From: a virus
DNA: 45,780 nucleotides
Reading direction: 5' to 3' (one strand)
Virus record (IMG/VR): IMGVR_UViG_3300049457_000009
Span: 1 to 45,780 of that record
Position 1 is the first letter of the stretch, and the number at the start of each line of letters is the position of its first letter. The notes under the pieces were generated by a model. The model was not told where the DNA came from. It searched no databases and was given only the letters and a program-made list of their open reading frames with translations. Made by a program: the position numbers and the translations under genes. This document shows positions 8,494 through 17,310 of the stretch, piece by piece.

Positions 8494-8793
8494 TTAATAT
8501 TCTAAATTTCCTGATTTAGCCCATTGTAAAGCGCATTTTTTTAAGCCTTCTGGATAATCATATAGCCCCAAATGGTATAGCGAGCCACAATATAGGTCCT
8601 CTTTAACTATCTTATATTTAAGAGAATGTTTAATATCTTGCCAATTTTCTAGCGCTAGGCGACAAATTGAATCAAATTCAGTATCTTTCATTGGTGGGTC
8701 TATATTAGTATGATAGTATAAAAAACTGGACATTAATAGGGCTGGGACACATAAATTAATATTTTTTTTGCAAAGATTATATGTTATGTTCAT
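8494..8793 (-). CDS. Small protein resembling the N-terminal domain of NAD-dependent DNA ligase
   Basis: This 99-residue protein contains FLYYHTNIDPPMKDTEFDSIC, matching the YY-x3-DP-x-x-xD-xE[YF]D-x-L pattern of LigA domain Ia (the NMN-binding part). The nucleotidyltransferase, OB and BRCT domains are missing. Such LigA-related small proteins are seen in many phages; whether they bind NAD or act alone is unknown. The start overlaps the stop of the upstream gene (8790-8793). The first 20 residues are Cys-rich and lie outside the similarity; a later ATG at 8733 is possible. Confidence 0.7.
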   Translation of the reverse strand: MNITYNLCKKNINLCVPALLMSSFLYYHTNIDPPMKDTEFDSICRLALENWQDIKHSLKYKIVKEDLYCGSLYHLGLYDYPEGLKKCALQWAKSGNLEY

Positions 8794-9002
8794 TTCAAAT
8801 ATTTATCCAATTCAACAAGGAGGTCTATTTCATGATCTTCTAATATAGTAATAAGCGTGTCCACATATTTTAGATGGCGGGAATCTAGTTTATACCCTTC
8901 ATCCCATATAAATCGAGTTTTGCCTTTTCCGCCTCCAGGGCCAATATAATGATCCCTTTCATAAAATTCTTCTCGTATATATTTTTGGCTAGCTAATCTC
9001 AT
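8790..9002 (-). CDS. Small hypothetical protein between nrdA and nrdB
   Basis: The ATG at 9002 follows AAAGGAGC at ideal spacing. The 70-residue product is charged. It has a Gly-Lys stretch (YIGPGGGKGKTRFIW, 19-33) and a C-terminal amphipathic helix rich in Leu, Ile and Asp. Despite GGGKGKT it is too short to be a P-loop ATPase. Overlap by ATGA with the next gene suggests coupling. Function unknown. Confidence 0.7.
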   Translation of the reverse strand: MRLASQKYIREEFYERDHYIGPGGGKGKTRFIWDEGYKLDSRHLKYVDTLITILEDHEIDLLVELDKYLK

Positions 9003-9055
9003 TCTTGCTCCTTTGGATACCAGTTTGGTTTAAATTCTTGTTTTCGTAAATATGT

Positions 9056-10054
9056 TTACCATTCCAAAGCGCCCCCAATTTGATATTCAGTTACGCGGCT
9101 TTCAAAAAAGTTCTTTTGTTTAGTAAGATCAATTATTTCTGACATCCAGGGAAATGGTGTCCTAGTATTAAAGATTGCTGGAAGGCCAATGGAGACAAGC
9201 CTTCTATCTGCAATATATTCGGTGTATTCTCGAAAAGATTTAGCAGACATTCCGAGCATACCACTGCCAACAAGTGTGTCTGCATAAAGGGACTCAAGTT
9301 CCGAAGCTCTCTTAATTTTTGCAGTGATGTCATTTTTAAATTCCTCTGTCCATAAACGTTGATTCTCATTTTTAATACCATTTATTAAATCAATGCCGAA
9401 ATTCATGTGCATAGATTCATCTCGCATAATATATTGGAATTGTTCCACGGTTCCAGGAAGCAAGTTGCGGCGTTTAAAGCTCATAATAGCTGCAAAAGAT
9501 GCGTAGAAAAAGATTCCTTCCATTATGATATAGAAATCGATCAAAGCTTCCAGGATTTCATGATCATTTGGAAGTTTATTCAATAGCCCAACTGCCAACT
9601 GAGATACGAAATTATCCTTTTTATATATGGCTGCAACAGTTCGGTACTTATCAAATATCTCCTCTTCATCTAATCCGAGGGACTGGACAATATGTTGATA
9701 CGAATGAGTATGGATCGCTTCTTCGTAAGCTTGGCGGAGTAGGTAGAGACGGCACTCAGGAGCCGTAATCTTACTATAAACGAGAAGTACAAGATTATTG
9801 GCGACCAAACTATCCGCAGTAGTAAAGAATCCAAGTGCCGTTTTGATAACATGTTTTTCATTATCTGTTAAAACTCCTGGAGCATTCCATTGTTCTATAT
9901 CTTTCTGCATTGAAATTTCTTGTGGTAGCCAGTGGTTGGCATTAGCAGCATGATAAGCATCCATTGCCCATTGGTATTTAATTGGGGATAATTTCACAAC
10001 ATCATTCTTACCATTAATAAGACGACGGTCATTTGCTTCTTTAGCTAGAGTCAT
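9056..10054 (-). CDS. nrdB: Class I ribonucleotide reductase, small (radical) subunit
   Basis: This 332-residue ferritin-like protein provides the radical for NrdA. Expected di-iron ligands are visible: D81 (TADSLVANN), E112 and H115 (EEAIHTHSY), E179 (MEGIFF), E213 and H216 (DESMHMNFG). Y119 occupies the radical-Tyr position in E-A-I-H-x-x-S-Y. All key residues are present. It is encoded upstream of nrdA in transcription order, separated from it by two small genes. Its start overlaps the cupin stop (ATGA), and AAGGA precedes it. Confidence 0.97.
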   Translation of the reverse strand: MTLAKEANDRRLINGKNDVVKLSPIKYQWAMDAYHAANANHWLPQEISMQKDIEQWNAPGVLTDNEKHVIKTALGFFTTADSLVANNLVLLVYSKITAPECRLYLLRQAYEEAIHTHSYQHIVQSLGLDEEEIFDKYRTVAAIYKKDNFVSQLAVGLLNKLPNDHEILEALIDFYIIMEGIFFYASFAAIMSFKRRNLLPGTVEQFQYIMRDESMHMNFGIDLINGIKNENQRLWTEEFKNDITAKIKRASELESLYADTLVGSGMLGMSAKSFREYTEYIADRRLVSIGLPAIFNTRTPFPWMSEIIDLTKQKNFFESRVTEYQIGGALEW

Positions 10055-10476
10055 TGATTACATCCTTTTCCTATTAGGTTTCCACCTTCGTAGGTAGATA
10101 CAAAGTCTTTCCAGTATACCCATCCTTTTGGGCAATGGAATCCCCAAGGGCGTTTCCAAGAGCCGGTTATAAATAAACTCCAGATTGAACCTTTAGAATG
10201 GTCTTCTATCTCTATTCTATGAGCAATAACCGCTTTCCTAAAATAGAACTTAAAAGGTTTTCTCCATATTTTATAAGTAGGAAGATGTTCCCAGTATCCA
10301 CCCTTCAGTATAAAACTGAGGTTCCACCAGGGATGATCATGCAGGGCCCGATCATCATCACTTTTCCAGAATTGATGTAAATAAATATTAAGCCAAGGAT
10401 TTCGAGGTATAATATACCAACGATAAAGATAGGGATCTGTTGGGGGGCCTATAATAAAATGAGGCTTTAAAACCAT
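10051..10476 (-). CDS. Cupin-like phage protein
   Basis: The 141-residue product has the pattern DDDRALHDHPWWNLSFILKGGY, then RKAVIAHRIEI and WSLFITG..WGFHCP-GWVYWK. HDHP with a later AHR corresponds to the two metal-binding motifs of a RmlC-like cupin barrel. This is a recurring phage family without known substrate. I favour the ATG at 10476, which overlaps the MazG-like stop (TAATG) and has GGGAA nine bases upstream; the ATG at 10485 would add three residues. It overlaps nrdB by four bases. Confidence 0.75.
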   Translation of the reverse strand: MVLKPHFIIGPPTDPYLYRWYIIPRNPWLNIYLHQFWKSDDDRALHDHPWWNLSFILKGGYWEHLPTYKIWRKPFKFYFRKAVIAHRIEIEDHSKGSIWSLFITGSWKRPWGFHCPKGWVYWKDFVSTYEGGNLIGKGCNQ

Positions 10477-10898
10477 TATACGCATTTCCCGTGTTTATAA
10501 GGGCGAGTAAAATTGTAAGCTTCTTTCTCGTCTCTAGCGCCACCTAAATCAAGATCGTAAGCACCTGCGTAATCTTCAATCCTAATCAAAGTATCAGCCA
10601 ATTCTACTTCTTCCATCTTACGGTGAGGAAGTTTATCATCCATAGAATCTTTCCTAACCCCTTCGACCATTTCAGACAGTTCCGAATGAATCAATGCAAT
10701 GCGGGCTAGCTTCCGATTTCTTTCCCAAATACTTTTTAATTTGGCCGCAGCATCAATAGGAAGAAAAATTTCACAAGCGTCCTTTTCAATATAAGCGATA
10801 AGATTTTCTATGAATTCATCGTCTTCATAAAATCCTTTATTTATCATAGCCTTTGAGGTATTCTTAGAAGCCTTATTAATCTGATCTCTATATTCCAT
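10476..10898 (-). CDS. MazG-like nucleotide pyrophosphohydrolase
   Basis: The 140-residue product has an all-alpha NTP pyrophosphatase signature: HSELSEMVEGVRK followed by KMEEVELADTLIRIEDYA, giving the E-x2-E plus E-x2-D metal-binding acids. It ends ARDEKEAYNFTRPYKHGK, typical of the phage MazG-like branch. It would hydrolyse (d)NTPs to monophosphates, perhaps dUTP or ppGpp-like substrates. The ATG at 10898 is preferred because GAGG lies six bases upstream; the ATG at 10910 lacks a site. It lies two bases from the RuvC-like gene. Confidence 0.85.
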   Translation of the reverse strand: MEYRDQINKASKNTSKAMINKGFYEDDEFIENLIAYIEKDACEIFLPIDAAAKLKSIWERNRKLARIALIHSELSEMVEGVRKDSMDDKLPHRKMEEVELADTLIRIEDYAGAYDLDLGGARDEKEAYNFTRPYKHGKCV

Positions 10899-10899
10899 T

Positions 10900-11409
10900 T
10901 TAAACCTCATATTCTTTTAATGATTGTCTGTACCCGTACTCAGCTATTAGAATTGCGTCCGCTAAATCTAAAGTAATTTGATTTTTGTAGTTTGGAAACA
11001 GTTTTTTAGCGGTCTCTAAATAAGCTTGTTTCCTGGCGGCTTTTTTTGCCGCTGCATTTTTAAATGTTTCTTTTCCTGTTATATTGGCCAAACCTAATTC
11101 TTGTTGCCAGACTTGCGGCAGGATTAAATTATAACTGACATTTTCTTGTTTAAGCATTCCCTCAATTATGCCAACTGAACGGCCAAAGGAAAATACTGAA
11201 GTAACTCCTTGTCCCGGCATTGAGTGGACTTTTTCTAAATATGTTTCAGTTTGATATTTAGTATTATCTTTTATAAACTGTCGGATTTCAAAACATGAAG
11301 TAGTAAAATTATTAGTATTCTTAAATTTAGCCCATGCTAAACTATGATCAGCATATATAGCCACAATAGCCCCTGAAGCACCGGGATCAATACCAATAAT
11401 AGTATTCAT
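10900..11409 (-). CDS. RuvC-like Holliday junction endonuclease
   Basis: The 169-residue product has an RNase H-like fold pattern. D8 lies in IIGIDPGASGAI, E59 in TYLEKVHSMPGQG, and D148 and D151 in TLDLADAILIAEYG, which together would bind two metal ions. It should resolve branched DNA before packaging or support recombination. I chose the ATG at 11409 because it overlaps the DNA polymerase stop as ATGA and the conserved region starts there; the ATG at 11433 adds eight residues but has no spaced site. Confidence 0.88.
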   Translation of the reverse strand: MNTIIGIDPGASGAIVAIYADHSLAWAKFKNTNNFTTSCFEIRQFIKDNTKYQTETYLEKVHSMPGQGVTSVFSFGRSVGIIEGMLKQENVSYNLILPQVWQQELGLANITGKETFKNAAAKKAARKQAYLETAKKLFPNYKNQITLDLADAILIAEYGYRQSLKEYEV

Positions 11410-13451
11410 TTTCTGTAACGATATCCTTTCCATACTTCCGCGTCTAAAGGTAAATCAGGAGCCCATTTAATTTGCCGAATGAAACATTCTTTAACTTCTT
11501 CTAAATTAATATCATTCATACCTTCTGATAATATCTCATCATGTACAGTTAATACAATATCTAGTCCATAATTCTTTATATTAAACATTCCTTCAACCAT
11601 AACATCTCTGGCGATAGCTTGCACAATATTCTCAGTTAGCTTGCCTCCGTAAGTATGCTCTCTGTATAATTGTTTTGTGGTTGAATCAATGCCGACGTAA
11701 GTAAAAGTTTCTTTTGTTGAGCCGAATTTATTCGTCCTATTTTCAATTTGTGGTTTATAATATGCCATCTTCCTATCCGAAGGTAAAATACAATATAGGA
11801 AGTCATCTTCTACTTTGAATTCTAAATTAGGATAATTAGCATTTGTATGGCCTATAGCAGGCTCATTAACAGCTTTAATAACCAGTATATTTATATCTGT
11901 CCAGAATTGGACAATTTGGTCGTTATTGACTCGCCAACGTTGTTTAATGATATCGGCGCATAAGCCTTCTTCTTTATTAAAACATTCAACTTCTGATTTC
12001 AACGCTTCTTTGGCATAACCTGCATAGACAAACTCTGCTTTATCTAATTCATCCGGTGTAGCAGAATTAATAATCTGCTGTGCAATCGGAGCAAGCGAGA
12101 CACCATAAATTGTACACATCTTATAGAAAGCGGCAATACCACCTTGGTAACCAAGGCCAAGGACAGCGCACTTACCGACTTGTCGCTCTTCTTTGTCATT
12201 TTCTGTAATAACTCGTCCATATATATTGCTAGCCTCCTTTAAGTAAATATCTTCATTTTTACGAAATACATCTAAAGTATGTTTTTGGCCTGCAATCCAG
12301 GGAGTGATCCTAGCTTCAATCCCTGCATAGTCCCCTCCGATAAAACATTTTCCCACAGAAGGAATAATTACAGATCGAATAAGGCTGGAAGCAGTATCAT
12401 TAATAGAGCCGTAAATAGAAGGCCATATAACATCACCAGTATCAATGGTTGATAAAGCATACTCCGTATCAAATCCTTTCATAGGTCTTGGTAAATTCTG
12501 TAATTGAGCCCCTTGGCCCGTCCAGCGCCCTGTACCGGCACCGCAAAATACAAGATTCTCTCTTAATCGGTTATCGGAGTCTATGGAATCAAAAATCTTT
12601 TTATACTTGGCCGTAGAGCTTTTTGATAATATTTTGCGGATTTCGAGAATCTCTCTAATATCTTCTGATAAATTATCGGAGCCCAATAATTTTTTAATTT
12701 CTTTAGCATTAACCGAAGATATATCCAGGTTCTTAGCTTGTAAGAATTTTCTAAGTGCCACACTAGATTTTGGACTTCCAACTTTTCCTTGAACAAGTAG
12801 TTCAAATCGTTTTGATAGTCTGTTGTGCTCATCAGTAAGTAATCCTATGACTTCAGTTATCAATTGTTTATCTACATTGACCCCGCGTAAGTTAATTTCT
12901 TGATCCAACTCCCATAATAGTTGTTCTTGTGGGATTAAATCCGGGAGGGCTTTATCTATAGCCATTGTAGTCAAAACATCTTGTTTACAATAATTTAATA
13001 ACTGCCGTAAAGATACTTCATCTCTTGGGCCATCGGGCTTGCATATTTTGAGCATTAACTTTTTTCCGCCCATATCTTTCTGTTGAAGAAGATTCAAGGC
13101 ATCCGCCATTTTCTCTAATGATCCAGGTAATGCGTGTGCTTGCCCTTTGGCTCTAGTACATCTCCACGTTTTAATCGGTCGTTCTGAATATCCATAATTT
13201 TTGACTAATACATTTTGCCATATTAACTGTTCAAATATAGAATTATGAGCTACTAATAATTTATCTTTAATGAAATCTTCAATCCAGGGAGGGTCTGCAT
13301 GAAAGTCCAATACCTCCATAACAGTACCGTCTTCTGAAATGAGCACCCCACAAAGTATATCGGTAGAAACATGATTAGAATAGACTGAAGCATTAGATTT
13401 AAGTAGATCACATTCCGAAACAGTTTCAAAATCGATATACACTTTTTTCAT
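11406..13451 (-). CDS. Family A DNA polymerase with 3'-5' exonuclease
   Basis: This 681-residue replicative polymerase has an exonuclease domain with DFET (D7, E9), AHNSIFE (68-74) and YCKQD (154-158). It is followed by an A-family polymerase domain: motif A GGDYAGIEAR (D374), motif B R423-QVGK-x7-GYQGG, and motif C VHDE (636-639, D638). There is no 5'-3' exonuclease domain, as expected for a phage replicase. It acts with the primase/helicase, the DUF2815 binding protein and the RuvC-like resolvase. Its start lies directly after the stop of the small gene upstream, and its site is weak, so coupling is likely. Confidence 0.96.
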   Translation of the reverse strand: MKKVYIDFETVSECDLLKSNASVYSNHVSTDILCGVLISEDGTVMEVLDFHADPPWIEDFIKDKLLVAHNSIFEQLIWQNVLVKNYGYSERPIKTWRCTRAKGQAHALPGSLEKMADALNLLQQKDMGGKKLMLKICKPDGPRDEVSLRQLLNYCKQDVLTTMAIDKALPDLIPQEQLLWELDQEINLRGVNVDKQLITEVIGLLTDEHNRLSKRFELLVQGKVGSPKSSVALRKFLQAKNLDISSVNAKEIKKLLGSDNLSEDIREILEIRKILSKSSTAKYKKIFDSIDSDNRLRENLVFCGAGTGRWTGQGAQLQNLPRPMKGFDTEYALSTIDTGDVIWPSIYGSINDTASSLIRSVIIPSVGKCFIGGDYAGIEARITPWIAGQKHTLDVFRKNEDIYLKEASNIYGRVITENDKEERQVGKCAVLGLGYQGGIAAFYKMCTIYGVSLAPIAQQIINSATPDELDKAEFVYAGYAKEALKSEVECFNKEEGLCADIIKQRWRVNNDQIVQFWTDINILVIKAVNEPAIGHTNANYPNLEFKVEDDFLYCILPSDRKMAYYKPQIENRTNKFGSTKETFTYVGIDSTTKQLYREHTYGGKLTENIVQAIARDVMVEGMFNIKNYGLDIVLTVHDEILSEGMNDINLEEVKECFIRQIKWAPDLPLDAEVWKGYRYRK

Positions 13452-13601
13452 CTATATTTCTACTTTCTGTTCCGAATTAGAATAAGGTAATTCCATATGT
13501 ATCAAAAGAGTAGGTTCTGTTTCAATCAAAAGTATTTTTGATTCAGGGTCTTTATTTTTTAGTATTTCTAATAATTCTCTTGTTGTTAAATTACCCGGCA
13601 T
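13452..13601 (-). CDS. Small protein, paralogue of the upstream neighbour (49 residues)
   Basis: Begins MPGNLTTRELLEILKNKD and matches the N-terminus of the next gene upstream (MSDNLTVGQLLEILKGK). Both have the same leader, GAGGTTTAAAA before ATG, so the site was duplicated with the gene. After the shared helix a short beta-like segment (KILLIETE) occurs. The stop directly abuts the DNA polymerase start. Function unknown; it may be a replication accessory peptide. Confidence 0.7.
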   Translation of the reverse strand: MPGNLTTRELLEILKNKDPESKILLIETEPTLLIHMELPYSNSEQKVEI

Positions 13602-13610
13602 TTTTAAACC

Positions 13611-13820
13611 TCAATTAAATTCTATAAATATCTTATTTTCATAATCTGGTTCATACTCTTTAAAATCAGATGCCTGTACAGGAAAAGAAATTTCAGAAGC
13701 ATTCCTATAAAAATAGCAAGTGTTGAGAGAATAGTCAATTTTAACTAGAACTACTTCTTGTTCCAGGGCTTTACCTTTTAATATTTCCAGAAGCTGGCCC
13801 ACTGTTAAATTATCTGACAT
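13611..13820 (-). CDS. Small protein, paralogue of the downstream neighbour (69 residues)
   Basis: The first 28 residues (MSDNLTVGQLLEILKGKALEQEVVLVKID) parallel the next gene; the C-terminal half is different and acidic. It is preceded by GAGGTTTAAAA at good spacing. The LLEIL helix followed by a beta strand is common in small phage proteins, but I recognise no named family. It begins two bases after the single-strand-binding protein gene. Confidence 0.72.
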   Translation of the reverse strand: MSDNLTVGQLLEILKGKALEQEVVLVKIDYSLNTCYFYRNASEISFPVQASDFKEYEPDYENKIFIEFN

Positions 13821-13822
13821 TT

Positions 13823-14494
13823 TTAAACCTCATCTTCTTCAGCTAAAGATTCATTAGCAGCATCATCAGCAAAAGTTTTGAATAGGTTCATATCAGCTCC
13901 AGCACGGCCTAAAGGTTCACCATTCTTTTGTTTCTGGAAAGCATGGAGCCGCAAAAAGATTTTATCTTTATTATGAATCCCTACAGATACCAATGCTTGG
14001 CCGTAACATCCTGGATATACCAATTCCTTTTGTTCGACATTAATTTTATTTTTAGTAGCGTCCAGAATAGTCGGGGGGAAATAGGCATTCGCCGTTGCTT
14101 TGAATTGGCCTTTCATAAATGGATATTTTTCTAGTGTATCAACATTAGATTCTTTTTTAATTGCTTTTGCCAATCCTTTCAGAAAAGTATCCGCATAAAT
14201 AATATCTTCTTTATCGATGCCCATTTGAAGACGTTGAGCTTCTTCCGGGCTGTTAGGAATTACTGCTACTTTGGAGAATTCTGGGTGTTTCTTCAAACGC
14301 TCTACAGCCGCTTTATAATTATCAAAAGTTTCTTCCGGCGGAAATAAAAGAGTAATTCCATATTTTGGCTTTTGGCCTTCTTGAAAAGCTTTTGGGGTAA
14401 ATAAATCATGAAAAGCAATTTTTCCAAGAGGAAGAAGGAATTGATCTCGTAAATCAATAATTATATTATTATTTTGTTTTGTCTGTTCGGCCAT
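13823..14494 (-). CDS. DUF2815-type single-stranded DNA-binding protein
   Basis: The 223-residue product follows the DUF2815 pattern: an early FHDLFTPKAF, KYGITLLFPPE, a middle MKGQFKATANAYFPP, then YPGCYGQALVSV and a C-terminal strand segment ending GEPLGRAGAD. The last residues are acidic (ESLAEEDEV), as in T7 gp2.5 and SSB proteins, where such a tail contacts polymerase and helicase. It should coat single-stranded DNA in replication and recombination. GGAG precedes the start. It lies in the common phage order DUF2800, DUF2815, DNA polymerase. Confidence 0.88.
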   Translation of the reverse strand: MAEQTKQNNNIIIDLRDQFLLPLGKIAFHDLFTPKAFQEGQKPKYGITLLFPPEETFDNYKAAVERLKKHPEFSKVAVIPNSPEEAQRLQMGIDKEDIIYADTFLKGLAKAIKKESNVDTLEKYPFMKGQFKATANAYFPPTILDATKNKINVEQKELVYPGCYGQALVSVGIHNKDKIFLRLHAFQKQKNGEPLGRAGADMNLFKTFADDAANESLAEEDEV

Positions 14495-14498
14495 TATA

Positions 14499-15575
14499 TT
14501 AATCTCCTATTACATTAAAAGCTTCAAATAAATCGGGGGTTTGTTTTATAGTTCGAGTAAGTTTTTTTCCGGTCATTTCCCGTATAGTTATAGCATCAAC
14601 TTCTTCTTTTGGAATTAGTTTCTCCATTTGCGCCGGACTTTTTAATTTCAAATCGTATATTAAATCCGGGCCATATAATCTTGCTAGATTCCGCTTTGTA
14701 AATTCTTCATCTTTCCATTTCCTGTTTCCTAATGATTCAGTTAATTCATAGCCATCTATAATTAAACCTCTAGATACTGCTGAGAATGCTTGACTTCTTA
14801 TAGCCTTAACCCATGATTCTAATAAATCCACATTATCTAAATAGATTTTAAATTGTTCGGCGGATATATCTTCGATTGGTGGGCATTCTTTTAGAGGCAC
14901 ATCAGCTTTTATATTAAATTGTTCTTGAATTTGTTCTAATTGTTTTGGACAAAAAGCTAAAGCAGGGCACCATTTACATGAACTAGAGATATTTAATTGA
15001 TTTGATTTTAAAGCGGCTTTAAAATCTTTTTCAAAAGTGTCTAGTGCTTTAGAATCAGTTTTCCATACAGATATCCCCCCATTCCTTGGCTGAACGATAT
15101 ATAATTGAAGGGTTGTTATATCTATATGATGAGTATCTCTTATAGCTGTAGCATAATACATGAGTTGCTCATTATGTTCCGGCTCTATTTTTACCCCTCT
15201 GCCGAATTTATAATCAAAGACGTAAGCAGTTTTATCAGCTATAAAATATGCATCGCATGTCCCATAAGCGTTTTCACCTAAAGAAGTAGCAGTTACTCTA
15301 GCTTCGAGCTTTAATGGAATTTCCAGATTATCAATTTCAAATAGACAATCCTCAATTACACCGGCATACATTTTAGCGCCATCTATCATCTCGTCCGTTG
15401 CCCATGAAGGTATAGGCTGCCCTAATATATAAGCTTCTACTACTTCATGAGCGCGGGTACCCTCTTCGGCATATACAGATGATTCCTGCTTTGGGGCTTT
15501 AGCAACTAACGCCACGGAACCGGGACAAGCAATTATTCTTTTGGCACTAGATGGCCCAATCGACGAATGCTGCAT
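14499..15575 (-). CDS. DUF2800 family, Cas4-like PD-(D/E)XK nuclease
   Basis: The 358-residue product starts MQHSSIGPSSAKRIIACPGS and has EEGTRAHEVVEAYI, then YGTCDAYFIADKTAYVFDYKFGRG, which provides D and D-x-K of a RecB-like nuclease core, and QLMYYA. A cysteine set (CKWCPALAFCPKQ plus the N-terminal CPG) resembles the iron-sulphur cluster of Cas4/AddB-type enzymes. The family is nearly always beside a DUF2815 protein in phages and probably processes DNA ends for recombination. ATG 15575 follows GAGGT at proper spacing; the frame upstream overlaps the helicase gene and is not used. Confidence 0.88.
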   Translation of the reverse strand: MQHSSIGPSSAKRIIACPGSVALVAKAPKQESSVYAEEGTRAHEVVEAYILGQPIPSWATDEMIDGAKMYAGVIEDCLFEIDNLEIPLKLEARVTATSLGENAYGTCDAYFIADKTAYVFDYKFGRGVKIEPEHNEQLMYYATAIRDTHHIDITTLQLYIVQPRNGGISVWKTDSKALDTFEKDFKAALKSNQLNISSSCKWCPALAFCPKQLEQIQEQFNIKADVPLKECPPIEDISAEQFKIYLDNVDLLESWVKAIRSQAFSAVSRGLIIDGYELTESLGNRKWKDEEFTKRNLARLYGPDLIYDLKLKSPAQMEKLIPKEEVDAITIREMTGKKLTRTIKQTPDLFEAFNVIGD

Positions 15576-15576
15576 G

Positions 15577-17292
15577 TTATACCTCGTCTGAATCTTCAAT
15601 ATTATTTGAGGGAAGTAAAAAAGCCAGAGCGGATGGCATATCATGATCATTCAAACGATGATTCAAAGTTGAAAGATTATCGTCTATCATTTCAGAAATC
15701 TTTTTTACTTTAAATCCTTCTAGTAATACATTTTTATAATAGCTATCTGCTTCTTCTTTGGAAACACCAGCCTCTTTCAAAGTTTTTAAAAGAGTTTGTG
15801 CTTTTACTGTAAGTTCAGACCGATCAATTCCCGTATTTATTGGGCCAATAGTCTGGGGCTCCGAAGCAGTTACAGTTACGGCTCCAGGCTGTACAGAAAC
15901 TGTTTCTGCCGGTACTGCTACAGTTTTAGGTTCTTTTCCTTTTGGCTTCGCAGCTAGTTTTTGTGCTACTGCTTCAGCTACTTTTTCGGCAAAAAATAAT
16001 GCCAGAGTTTCAACGGCTTGATTCATCGTTTGTTTCCTTTCTACATGTACAGGTCTAATGAGTTTGGAGATAATATTTCGTTTCCATTCGAGCTTGAGGT
16101 CAATTTCCTCTTCAATAGTATTTGATGCAATGAGATAATGGACAAAAACTGTTTTAGTTTGGCCAATACGTCGAAGTCTATCCTTCGCTTGTTCGAGTAT
16201 TCCAGGGCTCCAATCGATTTCACCGAAAACAATGTAGTTACAAACATTTTGTAATCCATCTATTCCATATCCAGTAACGCTGATTTGACCGATTAAAAGC
16301 TTACAATTTTCATTTGTTTGGAATTCTATTAGGTTTTGGTGTTTTTGATCACTTGTCATTCCACCTTGTAATATAACTGAATCTTTGAAAGCTTCTTTTA
16401 GTTTTTGTATTGTTTCTCTATGATAAACGATTAATAGGACTTTATCAATAGTTTGTAATAAATCTGTTATATATTCAATTGTAAAGTCTACTTTCGCCAA
16501 AGAAACTAGTTTCCTTCGAGTAGGCATAAACTCGGATTCATCATCGATAATACCAGGGATGTTGATAACTGTCTCAACAATAGGGGGTAATTCAGTTAAT
16601 ACTTGCTCCTTGGTACGGCGTAAGATAAAAGCTGAGAGAATAGCCGCTAGTTCATCCGTATGAGTAGCACCTTTTGCTTGAAAGCCACAGAATCGACGTA
16701 CGAATATGGGCCAAGGTAAATATTTACCAAGAGACTTTGGGGCAAAAGCTTTAAGAATAATGTAAGCTTCTGACGGCCTATTCAATATTGGAGTGCCGGA
16801 CATCAAGCACACTTGTTTAGCGTTGGCCAGAAAGCTTCCAGGTGATTCTTTCCCGGTAACAGTACATATCGTTCTACCACCCAGTATATTTTTAGTACGT
16901 TTGGCTTTGGGATTTTTTAAAAAGTGCATCTCATCTACTATTACAAAATCGTAATGTAATTGAAGGAGCTTTAACTTGCCCTGATCAGTTCCGGCTCTGC
17001 TATAGCCACTTACCAAAATAAACTTACTAAAGTGCCTGGATTGGACAGGTTTATTTAGGAAAGCTTCAATAAAGTAATCAGGGAAAAATTCCTTGGCCTT
17101 CTCAACCCACTGAGGAATAATGGATGAAGGGCAAATAATCAAAATCTTTCTAGCACCTAATTCTAATGCCGCCGATAAAGCTTGGATTGTCTTACCAAGA
17201 CCCATATCATCTGCAAGAAGGCTATATTTTCTGTCTTTAATATAATTTACTCCTTCTCTTTGAAAAGGTAGTAGTGTATAAGGATTGTTCAT
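15577..17292 (-). CDS. SNF2-type DEAD/DEAH helicase with C-terminal extension
   Basis: Residues 1-420 form a SNF2-like superfamily 2 motor: Q11, Walker A DDMGLGKT (28-35), DEMH (120-123), SGTP (165-168) and motif VI QAKDRLRRIGQ (368-378). It would translocate on DNA with ATP, probably in replication or branch processing. Residues 423-571 are an added region: a helical Ala/Glu part, a Pro/Val/Thr-rich linker, and a C-terminal helical part. ATG at residue 423 (16026) has its own AAAGGA site, see findings. AGGAG precedes the main start, only about 20 bases after a terminator-like hairpin. Confidence 0.93.
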   Translation of the reverse strand: MNNPYTLLPFQREGVNYIKDRKYSLLADDMGLGKTIQALSAALELGARKILIICPSSIIPQWVEKAKEFFPDYFIEAFLNKPVQSRHFSKFILVSGYSRAGTDQGKLKLLQLHYDFVIVDEMHFLKNPKAKRTKNILGGRTICTVTGKESPGSFLANAKQVCLMSGTPILNRPSEAYIILKAFAPKSLGKYLPWPIFVRRFCGFQAKGATHTDELAAILSAFILRRTKEQVLTELPPIVETVINIPGIIDDESEFMPTRRKLVSLAKVDFTIEYITDLLQTIDKVLLIVYHRETIQKLKEAFKDSVILQGGMTSDQKHQNLIEFQTNENCKLLIGQISVTGYGIDGLQNVCNYIVFGEIDWSPGILEQAKDRLRRIGQTKTVFVHYLIASNTIEEEIDLKLEWKRNIISKLIRPVHVERKQTMNQAVETLALFFAEKVAEAVAQKLAAKPKGKEPKTVAVPAETVSVQPGAVTVTASEPQTIGPINTGIDRSELTVKAQTLLKTLKEAGVSKEEADSYYKNVLLEGFKVKKISEMIDDNLSTLNHRLNDHDMPSALAFLLPSNNIEDSDEV

Positions 17293-17310
17293 ATAGCTCC
17301 TGCTTTAGAT

